Shown here piece after piece: positions 1 to 7,900 of a DNA stretch of 38,976 nt. The position numbers and the translations under genes are program-made. The DNA lies in NCBI RefSeq assembly GCF_001456025.1, contig NZ_LMTZ01000011.1, positions 1 through 38,976 of the forward strand. Direction: 5' to 3'. This DNA is from Mastigocoleus testarum BC008 (lineage in GTDB: Bacteria > Cyanobacteriota > Cyanobacteriia > Cyanobacteriales > Nostocaceae). Below the pieces are notes generated by a model. It did no database searches, had not been told where the DNA came from, and saw only the letters and a list, made by a program, of their open reading frames with translations. How positions within the stretch are numbered: the stretch's first letter is position 1; each line of letters begins with the position of its first letter.

Positions 1-64
1 AGGGGCATTGAACCCCCTTGATTGACGCGCTATCCTTCCCCATTCCGCTGTGCTGAGAATGGGG
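1..64. other. Two strong hairpins at the left edge, possible end of a structured RNA or repeat
   Basis: Positions 1-5 (AGGGG) pair with 14-18 (CCCCT) around an 8-nt loop. Positions 38-45 (CCCCATTC) pair perfectly with 57-64 (GAATGGGG) around an 11-nt loop. The segment is GC-rich compared with the AT-rich DNA after it. On the minus strand the first hairpin has a T-arm-like look (GGGGG, loop TTCAATG, CCCCT), but I could not fit D and anticodon arms, and the element is cut by the window edge. It could be the end of a non-coding RNA, a dispersed repeat, or a transcription end for a gene to the left. Confidence 0.3.
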
Positions 65-375
65 ACTGCCGCGAAATACGTTCAAATTATACACTTTTCT
101 GCATACATATTTAAACTTGTAACTACTAAAATAACGCTATATTAAATCGAATTTCAGTTATTCTTGTCTGCATTAGCTGAAGTTAAGATATTTGAGTTTT
201 TATCTTCGAATCAGGATATATCAAAACCACACATCATAGCCATAAGTAATGATTATCATAAGATGTACATATATTATTTGTAATGTTTATTTTCTATTAA
301 TTAAAGTAAAATTTCATAGCTAGCTTTCGGAAAATATTTGGATAATCAATTTTACTGTAAACATCACAAATAATT
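65..375. other. AT-rich leader before the response regulator
   Basis: About 310 bases of AT-rich DNA without a convincing ORF. It must carry the promoter for the two-component operon starting at 376. No clear -10/-35 pair or Shine-Dalgarno sequence stands out; the bases just before the ATG read CACAAATAATT. Confidence 0.4.
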
Positions 376-1044
376 ATGTCAAAAGTCCTTATTGTCGACG
401 ACCATCATCTAATTATATCTGGAACATTAAATATGCTACAAAAACAGTATCCAGAGATAGAAATTCATATAGCTCAAACAGTTAAAAATGCTCTAGATGA
501 GATAGAAAAGAATCAAAAAAATAACTCATTATTCGAACTAATAATCTTAGACTTATCAATTCCTGAAAAATTAGGAATGACTGCCCATGTTGATACAGGT
601 ATCAAATTCATTAAGCATTTATTAAATCAATATCCACTTCAGAATTTTATGGTGCAAAGTAGTTATGCGAAAGCACTAGTAAGAATTAAATATGAAATTG
701 ATGAGCATCAAGGAGGTTTTGTTATTGCAGATAAAGGACTATCTGAGAAGGATATGTTAAGTCGAGTCAACTTAGCAATAAATGGAGCAACTCACACTAA
801 AGATATTAAAACTGGACTGGAATTAAAACCAGAATGGCTCGAAGTTTTAAATTTTGCATTTGCTGAAGGATTACAGGATAAGGTAATTGCAGAAAAAATG
901 CATTTACACGAGCGGACAGTACGTACATATTGGACAAAAATTCAAGATGCTTTAAATGTATATCCTGAAGATTGTAAGCAAGGTGGTAAAAATATGCGAA
1001 TTCAAACTGAAATTAGGGCTAGGGAAGAAGGATTAATAGACTAA
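376..1044 (+). CDS. Response regulator, REC receiver plus LuxR-type HTH
   Basis: A 222-residue two-component output protein. The receiver domain covers about residues 1-135: an acidic pair at D8/D9, the likely phospho-acceptor D59 in LIILDLSIPE, and the conserved lysine K120 in the IADKG segment. A LuxR/NarL-type helix-turn-helix follows at about 150-195, with the recognition-helix signature HERTVRTYWTKI. It should bind DNA as a phosphorylation-controlled transcription factor. The CHASE2 histidine kinase starts 39 bases downstream on the same strand, so the two are very likely cotranscribed and cognate. The receiver carries an insertion after D59 (about residues 62-75), longer than in typical NarL proteins. 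Target genes cannot be read from sequence; the neighbouring surface genes are candidates by context only. Confidence 0.88.
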   Translation: MSKVLIVDDHHLIISGTLNMLQKQYPEIEIHIAQTVKNALDEIEKNQKNNSLFELIILDLSIPEKLGMTAHVDTGIKFIKHLLNQYPLQNFMVQSSYAKALVRIKYEIDEHQGGFVIADKGLSEKDMLSRVNLAINGATHTKDIKTGLELKPEWLEVLNFAFAEGLQDKVIAEKMHLHERTVRTYWTKIQDALNVYPEDCKQGGKNMRIQTEIRAREEGLID

Positions 1045-1083
1045 AATTTTCGGGAGCATTTTTTTAAGATAAGACAAATTTTA

Positions 1084-3021
1084 ATGTTACAAAAAGTTAT
1101 AAAAATTATTAAAGATGAAATACCAATTTGGCGAGCTGCATCTATACCTGGAATAGTGATTATTTTGATAGTTATTATCGCTCGTTTTAGTGGTTCGCTA
1201 CAATTTCCAGAATGGATGTTATTTGATACTTTTCTAAAAATGCGTCCGCATGAACCTATAGATGAGAAAATAGTAATTGTTGGTATTAATGAAAAGGATA
1301 TTGAAAAAATAGGACGCTATCCAATACCAGATAGTGAGATAGCAGAACTTATAAAAAAAATAAGTAATTATAAACCCAGAATTATTGGTCTAGATATTTT
1401 CAAAAATGTACCTGTAGAACCTGGAAGTAATCAGCTAAGTCAAGTATTTAAAGAAACTAAAAATTTAATTGGTATAGAAAAAGTTTTAAATCCAGAAAAA
1501 ATTTCTCCACCTCCAGATTTACCTCAAAAACAAGTTGGGTTTGTAGATATTATTCCAGATCGAGATGGTAAATATAGACGTCATTTACTATGGACTCCTA
1601 ATCCTGATAAACCCAACGATAAAAAAGAAGATAAATTTTCTTTTTCTCTACGTTTAGTAAAAGCTTATTTGTCTTCTGAAAATATCTACTTAGAAGAAAA
1701 TATTAGCGACTCAGGTTATGTCCAATTTAATTCTACAGAGATTCCAATTTTTCAACCCAATACGGGAGGGTATGTAAACACTGATGATGGAGGAATTCAA
1801 ACACTAATTAATTTTCGTAACGGCAAAGAAAGATTTCGAGTTTTTTCACTTCACGACATCAAAAATAATAAACTAAAAAAACAATCGCTAAAAGGTAAAA
1901 TAGTAATTATTGGAATTACCGGTGTTAGCTCTTCAGATAATTTTTATACTTCGGCAATTTCTGGGTTAAAATTACATGGAATAATTTCTGGGGTGGAATA
2001 CCACGCTCACGCTACCAGTCAAATTATTAATGCAGTTATCAACAGACGACCTTTATTAAAGAGTTGGTCAGAACCCATAGAGTATGCGTGGATAATTATT
2101 TGGGGTTTTGTACCAATTATTATTGCTCGGTTAACACAGTCAGTATGGAAAAACTTGTTAGCAGTTAGTGCTAGTAGTATTTTTTTAATAGGATTAGGTT
2201 ATTTATCTTTAATATTGTGGGGGTGGTGGGTTCCTATCGCGCCATGCTTGTTGATTTTATCAATTAATGGTCTCGGATTAAGTGCTTTCGCTTTTTATCA
2301 ACATGACCGAGCATTAAAATCTCAAATTCATGCACGACAATCTACTATTGAATACACATTTACTATTATTCACAATGGTCCGTTACAAACATTGGCGAAT
2401 GCTTTAAGTCGTCTACGTACAGAGGAATTACCACAAGAACAACTTATTTCACAGCTGGAAAAACTTAATAGTGAAATTCGAAGTATTGGTGATTTTCTCC
2501 AACAAGAAACTTTGAATAGCGAAGAAATATTACGATTAGGGAGTGGTTTAATTTTAGATTTAAATAAACCGGTAAACGAACTTTTCTATGAAGTTTACAG
2601 TAGTACTTTACAAAGGAATGATTTAAAATACTTCAATACTATAAAAGTAAAAACTCGCTCTTTCGAACCTATAGAAGATAGATATTTAAATATTGAGTAT
2701 AAACGGGAGCTATGCCAATTTCTTGAAGAATGTTTATGTAATGTGGGGAAGCATGCTAATGGTGCTAAACGTATTCAAGTAACCGGCAAAATTTACGATG
2801 GGTGGTACAGATTAAGTGTAAAAGATAATGGATGCGGAATAAACTCACCGAGAGAAAGTAAAGGTACGAAGCAATGTAAAAATTTAGCTCGCAAATTAGC
2901 AGGTAATTTCAAACGTGAGTCTATTTCCCCTAAAGGTTGTTTGTGTGAGATTAATTGGCCTTTAACTCTAAAAATAAATTTTATCCATAAAATATATATT
3001 ACACTTAGAAATTTAATTTAG
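1084..3021 (+). CDS. CHASE2-domain sensor histidine kinase
   Basis: A 645-residue membrane sensor. One membrane segment lies near 20-36, followed by a long extracytoplasmic CHASE2 domain (about 40-325; the KIVIVGINEKDIEKIGRYP segment is typical). Three closely spaced membrane helices follow (about 333-350, 357-380, 384-405), the usual CHASE2 layout. The cytoplasmic part has an atypical phospho-acceptor box centred on H430 (IHNGPLQTL), closer to the HisKA_3/NarX-DesK type than to classic HEIRTPL boxes. An HATPase_c domain follows, with N box EECLCNVGKHA (about 548-558) and G1 box DNGCG (581-585). It should phosphorylate the response regulator just upstream. The ATPase lid after the G1 box is short and the C-terminal tail is hydrophobic and basic. 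The signal sensed is unknown. Confidence 0.88.
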   Translation: MLQKVIKIIKDEIPIWRAASIPGIVIILIVIIARFSGSLQFPEWMLFDTFLKMRPHEPIDEKIVIVGINEKDIEKIGRYPIPDSEIAELIKKISNYKPRIIGLDIFKNVPVEPGSNQLSQVFKETKNLIGIEKVLNPEKISPPPDLPQKQVGFVDIIPDRDGKYRRHLLWTPNPDKPNDKKEDKFSFSLRLVKAYLSSENIYLEENISDSGYVQFNSTEIPIFQPNTGGYVNTDDGGIQTLINFRNGKERFRVFSLHDIKNNKLKKQSLKGKIVIIGITGVSSSDNFYTSAISGLKLHGIISGVEYHAHATSQIINAVINRRPLLKSWSEPIEYAWIIIWGFVPIIIARLTQSVWKNLLAVSASSIFLIGLGYLSLILWGWWVPIAPCLLILSINGLGLSAFAFYQHDRALKSQIHARQSTIEYTFTIIHNGPLQTLANALSRLRTEELPQEQLISQLEKLNSEIRSIGDFLQQETLNSEEILRLGSGLILDLNKPVNELFYEVYSSTLQRNDLKYFNTIKVKTRSFEPIEDRYLNIEYKRELCQFLEECLCNVGKHANGAKRIQVTGKIYDGWYRLSVKDNGCGINSPRESKGTKQCKNLARKLAGNFKRESISPKGCLCEINWPLTLKINFIHKIYITLRNLI

Positions 3022-3504
3022 GTCGTTACCCTATAGATATTATTGATTTCAAGTAATTTATAATTATAAAAACTAATTTTGCACGCAATTTGCAGAAACT
3101 TTTGCATCAGCTGAACGTGTAGAAATTATCTATGCAATTATTCTAAATAAATAATATTATGGCAAATTTAAACCCACGATTGCCATAGAAAACTTAATTC
3201 CCAAGCTTGAAATAGTTTTGATAGTGCTTCTTGCATGTTGTAAAACCTAACTTTAATTAGGTTGTCTAGTCTGATTCAATCTCACTTGATTTTGCATAAG
3301 TAAATGCTGATATTCCCTATAAACTTAATAGACAGCAAAAACATAGAGGTTAGTCTAGTGTTAATTTTTTACACCATGTCTAAAGTAACACATTTGGTAT
3401 ATTTATCGCTTGATATAAGGCACTTATAAACATATTTTTAAGCATATAGCTTTGTGTATGAATAAACATTTTGTTTTTAATACTGCTTTATAAAAAATAA
3501 AATT
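3022..3504. other. Intergenic region with a small hairpin
   Basis: AT-rich spacer between the kinase and the DUF928 gene. A 7-bp inverted repeat (AACCTAA at 3244-3250, TTAGGTT at 3257-3263) could form a hairpin, but no T-run follows, so I do not call it a terminator. No ORF with coding character was seen. The promoter of the DUF928 gene should lie here. Confidence 0.4.
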
Positions 3505-4335
3505 ATGACTAATCGAATTTTTTGTATGTTGCTTAGAGACACTAATTATAAGGTACTCATTAGTTTACTATTTGTATTTGTCTTTGTATTGGAATTAATA
3601 ATAGATGGGAAAAATTCACTAGCGAACGAAAATCATTCGTCTTTATTGGAAAAATCTACAAATATCTCTAAATCTAAAAGAACTAGGAGAAAGCCACCCA
3701 GCGATTACTCCAGAGCTGGAGGTTCAAGAGGTTGTCCTGGAGAAAATATACCTTTAACAATACTTGCACCGAATACATTCGTAGGAGAAACAACTTCTAG
3801 AAATCCAAGTTTTATTTGGTTTATATCTAAACAAAAATTAACAGAATTCCGTTTATTTAAGTTAGATAAAGGTACATCTACACCGAAGAAAATAGGCGTA
3901 CCAATTCAGTACAAAAGTATATCGGGTATTAATAAGTTATCCTTTCCTAGCAGTCAATCTCCGCTTACAGTAGGTCAAAGGTATATTTGGCAAATATCAA
4001 TTAATTGTTCTAGCGGTCCTTTTGTAAAAAGGGGAGAATTTATGGTTGTTCAAAAACCTGCAGTTCTTCAGGAACAACTGTCAAAGGTGACAAAAAATTC
4101 TCAAAAACCATATGTTTACGCACAGCAAGGTTTATGGTACGAAGCTTTGGAAGAAGCTTTAAAACTTGCACCTAATCAAGGAAAGTTAGGACATATCGGC
4201 TCTGATATTTTACGGAACCTAGCTAGCTCGGATAATTTTATCCCGGACGATTTTCAGCCAGAGAAAACGGAGATTTTGCATAAGAAAATTCAGCAGCGAA
4301 AAAATTATTTGGAAAAGATAGCAGGGGGAAGTTGA
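3505..4335 (+). CDS. DUF928 domain-containing exported protein
   Basis: A 276-residue protein with a hydrophobic N-terminal segment at about 17-40 ending near NSLA, consistent with a signal peptide or anchor. The rest matches DUF928 of cyanobacteria as I know it: RGCPGENIPLTILAP near residue 75, a GQRYIWQISINC strand, and the C-terminal YAQQGLWYEALEEAL helix. The fold is probably beta-rich in the middle and helical at the end; the function is unknown. DUF928 proteins are frequently encoded near CHASE2 sensors, CHAT-TPR proteins and haemagglutinin-type adhesins in cyanobacteria, and all of these are present here. The start ATG lacks an obvious Shine-Dalgarno sequence. Confidence 0.78.
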   Translation: MTNRIFCMLLRDTNYKVLISLLFVFVFVLELIIDGKNSLANENHSSLLEKSTNISKSKRTRRKPPSDYSRAGGSRGCPGENIPLTILAPNTFVGETTSRNPSFIWFISKQKLTEFRLFKLDKGTSTPKKIGVPIQYKSISGINKLSFPSSQSPLTVGQRYIWQISINCSSGPFVKRGEFMVVQKPAVLQEQLSKVTKNSQKPYVYAQQGLWYEALEEALKLAPNQGKLGHIGSDILRNLASSDNFIPDDFQPEKTEILHKKIQQRKNYLEKIAGGS

Positions 4336-4379
4336 TATTGAGTTAACGAACTTTGCACGCAGCAAGCTGAACGTTCGTA

Positions 4380-4795
4380 AGGAAGAAGGAAGAAGCCAGG
4401 AGGAAGAAGCTTTCAAGGGTAGGTTTTTTGGTATTGCGGAAATAGTTGATAATTTTCTCAACGGCTTAACGTGGTTTGGTCATTTTAGGATTTAATTATT
4501 CCCTAAAATTGCGAAAAAATGACCAAATACGAAATACCTACCCATGAGAGGGCCGAAGTTGGGAGTAAACTTCTTTCATAAACACAAATATGGGATGAAG
4601 CGCGTAGCGTGCCTGAAGGGTATATTCCCCTTGTGCTAACGCCCCGCTGAGAAGACCGTCCGTTAGGGCGCGCGCCTGTGTCATACGGTGTAAGATACGC
4701 CCGCACGAGGAAGCGTGAATGCGTTGGGTTTTAAATCCCCAAGGAAGACGCGCGGCTAGCGCCACGAATGCAATTCCAAACTTCTTCCTTCTTCC
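4380..4795. repeat. Composite inverted-repeat element with a GC-rich core
   Basis: The outer arms are GGAAGAAGGAAGAAG near 4381 and its complement CTTCTTCCTTCTTCC near 4781. Inside lies a long hairpin: GGGTAGG (4417-4423) pairs with CCTACCC (4537-4543), and the TTTGGTCATTTTAGG segment (4475-4489) pairs in two blocks with CCTAAAA (4502-4508) and AAAATGACCAAA (about 4516-4527). The part from about 4590 to 4760 is visibly GC-rich with motifs such as GCGCGTAGCG and GGCTAGCGCC, unlike the AT-rich surroundings. This looks like a dispersed non-coding repeat, or a composite of several; no transposase is present. Short minus-strand ORFs inside it are not convincing. Confidence 0.6.
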
Positions 4796-4860
4796 CTCTT
4801 CCCTCGCTTTAATATATCTCTTCCCTTAATTATTTTTGCTAAATATTATCTCCACCCAAA

Positions 4861-7653
4861 TCATAGCCAATTTCCAATCATGACAAAGGGAGCCCAAAAC
4901 CCGGGATTATCATATTGATTATTAATATCCTTTTGATTCTTCGCTTGAATCAATTTTACTTGGGCTCTTTGTAAAGCTTCTGCTTTACTTTGTCCCGAAC
5001 GTAAATTTTGATAAAACTCTTTGACTAAAACTGAGGTAGATTCATCCGGTAATGACCATAAAGAAGCCAATGTACTTCTAACACCAACTTGTAAAGCAAT
5101 ACCAGCTAAACCTAAAGTAGAACGTTCATCTCCCACAGCAGTTTCACAAGCAGTTAGGGATAATAACTCAACCGAGTCAACACCGTCAGTGAATTCTCTG
5201 AATATTTTCTCCAGTTCACTGATAGTTAATTTCTGATTATTTCCTGCAACTAGAAGTGTATCTTCTGGCAAAATACCAAACTGGGCATGAGTTGCAATAT
5301 GAATAATGGGATAAACAGTTTCTTGGAGTTTTTTTCTCAAGTTATCTGCAGTAAAATCTTCATTCAAAAGAGTTTTTGTATTGGGTAATACATTCTCAAC
5401 ACTTTTAATTTCCTGTTCTACATTGAGTAAAGCTGGATATTCTTTCCCATCTATATTTGCTGTTTTATTAACACCTAATATTAAAGTACGACTACTTTCC
5501 GTATTGAGTCTTTTTGGTGCTGTTAAACTTAAGCTCGGTGTTGTAGCGACAGCATATTTTTCAATTAAATATTTATTTTGTTTGCCGTCATATAATGCAG
5601 CCATCGGAACGCTACGAAAAAATCCATCTTCAACAAACACAAGAGTTTTAATTTCCTCAGGATTTATATAGTTCTCGAAAGGTGCAATTAATAATTCATA
5701 TAATTCAGCAGCTTGGCTGGTATCATAATCAAAATCCTTACGCGCATCGATTAAACTTTGACGGAAGTTTTGGATTAACTTGTCAAGTTGTACAGTACTA
5801 ATATTTTGACTGTTCTTTTGTTTGATCCACTGAAAATATGTCTTTTTATTAGGTAAGCTAAGTAAAATAGCAGTGTTATTTTCGAGAATTATTGAGCTGA
5901 ATACTGCTGTATTATTTCCTAATAATTCATCAACTTGTTTTTCTCTAATAGACGCCAAAATGCATTCATTACCGAAGTAGTTCTGTAATTCTGCTAATTT
6001 GAGAGAATCAATAATTTTACGGGCTGCAATCAAATTTTTGTTTACATCATTTAGTGTTTTACTAGCGATTATATTTGACTTTATATTTGACTTATCTTGT
6101 AAGCTGACAACTTGCTCTGTACTTTCAAGTTTTAGTTCGGCTAACTTACGATAAATTGGTTGAATTATTTCTTGGAAGTTTAGTTGAAAATCTCTATTTG
6201 TTGTGAGAATATCACTACGAATTTTTTCTAAAGTCTGAAATGCTCTTTCGTAAGCTTCTATAGCCTGAGATGTATTATTTTTACTTTGTTTGAGTAAAAT
6301 TCTTCCTGTTTGCCATTCCCATAAATATAAGCTATCTCTAGTTTTTAAATCTCGATCAGCAACTATTAATGCTTGTCTAGTTAAAGCTAAAGCTTGTTCA
6401 TAATTTTCTTGACATTCATAAACATGTCCTCTCGCTCCTAAAGCGAAAGATTGAGAACGAGAGTCTCCAATATTTACTGCTATTCTTATGGCTTTATCTA
6501 GTAATTCCTCAACTTCATTTATTGGAAGCTTTCGATTTAAGTTTTGAGTATTAGTACATTGGTTTAGTGATAAAGTATCAACAGCATTAGCAGGTAAATT
6601 TGCTAAATCAATAGCTGCATATACTTTTTGGGTAGAGTCCGGTAATTCTGCCAAAAGTGATACAGCTTGTTGTACAAGTTGATTTAGTTGGTTTTGCTCA
6701 AATAATTTTAAATTTTTACTGCGAACATAAACATGGGTTAAGTTCATAATTGCTCTCATCTGAGCAGATTTATCATTTTGTTCGCGAGCTATTTCTAAAC
6801 TGTCTTCAAGGTTCTTTTGAGCTTTGTAATAAGAAGATTTTGCTTGCTTGACAAATTCATTATATTTGCTTTCTAAATAAATACTAGGAATACTATTTTT
6901 AACAGAATTTGCACGTAGTTTCCAAAGTTGGGCCTGACTTAAATAGATATTACCTAAACTATTTAATATTAAAAAATTATCATTTGTATCGCCAATTTTT
7001 CTTCCATCTTCAAGATATTTAATTGCCAGTTTATATTGAGCTAATTGACGATATGCTTCTCCAATAATTCCCAACGCAGCAACTTTTACTTTTTCATCTG
7101 CTTGAGTTTTAGCAATTTCTAATACACTTTCTCGGATACAATTTGGTTTTTGATTGGTTCTCTCAAACTCTACATCTTCTCCCTCTACACCACATATAAG
7201 TTCTATTGTTTTTTTTGGTTGCCCCAAAATGCTGTACGCTTGGGCTAATTCCGTAAGTGCTCTTCCTATTTCGCGGGAATTATCTAGTTGACGATATAAA
7301 ATAACTACTTCTTCCCACTGTTTTACTGTTTCTTCTAGATCGCCAAGTTGTTGATATGCGATTGCTAAATTTCCCCGAACAATTGCTTCTTGGGGAAGCT
7401 TTTTATTGTTCTTATATGTTTCCAGAGCTATCTTCCATTCTTGGACTGCTTCCCTAAATTGACCCTGCTCATAATATTTCTTACCTTTCTCTACCAATTG
7501 ATCAGTATTTTGATTTTGTGCTTGGACAACCCTACCAAATGCAACTTGGGTATTTGCAATGGAAACATGGCTGAGCAAAAAAGTAAATATGAAGCTGATG
7601 AGAAAAAATGCTGCTAATATTCTACGTCTTCTTATTATGTATGGCTTTGACAT
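4861..7653 (-). CDS. CHAT domain protein with N-terminal TPR repeats (caspase-like)
   Basis: A 930-residue protein. A basic N terminus and hydrophobic stretch at about 8-35 suggest export or membrane anchoring. A long run of tetratricopeptide-type helices covers about 45-480 (for example GKKYYEQGQFREAVQEWKIA and IVRGNLAIAYQQLGDLEETV). The C-terminal third (about 620-930) is a CHAT domain of the caspase-like clan, with the probable catalytic dyad at H789 (HIATHAQFG) and C836 (LTACETAVG). It is likely a protease, or a protease-derived module, whose partners bind the TPRs. Substrates are unknown; in cyanobacteria such proteins are often encoded near TPS adhesins and DUF928 genes, as here. A GGAGGT sequence sits about 17 bases before this ATG, unusually far for a ribosome binding site, so the start is probable rather than certain. 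Confidence 0.88.
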   Translation of the reverse strand: MSKPYIIRRRRILAAFFLISFIFTFLLSHVSIANTQVAFGRVVQAQNQNTDQLVEKGKKYYEQGQFREAVQEWKIALETYKNNKKLPQEAIVRGNLAIAYQQLGDLEETVKQWEEVVILYRQLDNSREIGRALTELAQAYSILGQPKKTIELICGVEGEDVEFERTNQKPNCIRESVLEIAKTQADEKVKVAALGIIGEAYRQLAQYKLAIKYLEDGRKIGDTNDNFLILNSLGNIYLSQAQLWKLRANSVKNSIPSIYLESKYNEFVKQAKSSYYKAQKNLEDSLEIAREQNDKSAQMRAIMNLTHVYVRSKNLKLFEQNQLNQLVQQAVSLLAELPDSTQKVYAAIDLANLPANAVDTLSLNQCTNTQNLNRKLPINEVEELLDKAIRIAVNIGDSRSQSFALGARGHVYECQENYEQALALTRQALIVADRDLKTRDSLYLWEWQTGRILLKQSKNNTSQAIEAYERAFQTLEKIRSDILTTNRDFQLNFQEIIQPIYRKLAELKLESTEQVVSLQDKSNIKSNIIASKTLNDVNKNLIAARKIIDSLKLAELQNYFGNECILASIREKQVDELLGNNTAVFSSIILENNTAILLSLPNKKTYFQWIKQKNSQNISTVQLDKLIQNFRQSLIDARKDFDYDTSQAAELYELLIAPFENYINPEEIKTLVFVEDGFFRSVPMAALYDGKQNKYLIEKYAVATTPSLSLTAPKRLNTESSRTLILGVNKTANIDGKEYPALLNVEQEIKSVENVLPNTKTLLNEDFTADNLRKKLQETVYPIIHIATHAQFGILPEDTLLVAGNNQKLTISELEKIFREFTDGVDSVELLSLTACETAVGDERSTLGLAGIALQVGVRSTLASLWSLPDESTSVLVKEFYQNLRSGQSKAEALQRAQVKLIQAKNQKDINNQYDNPGFWAPFVMIGNWL

Positions 7654-7744
7654 AGTTAAATATTGTTTTGACCTCCGACTAACTTATTTATTCATATCAA
7701 CTCGGGTTTAATCTCTAATTATTCCATGCGATAAAAAGTTATTC

Positions 7745-7768
7745 GTAGTCGCGATCAAGCACGACTAC
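7745..7768 (-). terminator. Possible hairpin terminator after the chitinase gene
   Basis: A 7-bp inverted repeat, GTAGTCG at 7745-7751 and CGACTAC at 7762-7768. Read on the minus strand it lies about 130 bases past the chitinase stop, and a T-run (TTTTT) begins about 7 bases after the stem. The spacing is poor for a Rho-independent terminator, so this is a weak call. It also lies upstream of the CHAT gene and could act there. Confidence 0.28.
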
Positions 7769-7900
7769 AAACTTCATAGACAAAGCTAGAAATTCTGCAT
7801 ATTCATCCCAGTGTGGAAATATTCAAAACCCCCAATATATTGAAATTTAGCTGCTTTGAAAATTAGAAGTAAATTTGCAATATACTGCTCTACAAAATTT

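Noticed and set aside
1..64. tRNA gene on the minus strand
   Set aside because: Only a T-arm-like hairpin is seen; no D-arm or anticodon arm can be fitted upstream of it.
4503..4765. Two overlapping minus-strand frames of 67 and 75 codons
   Set aside because: They lie within the GC-rich repeat block, have no Shine-Dalgarno sequence and no recognisable protein features.
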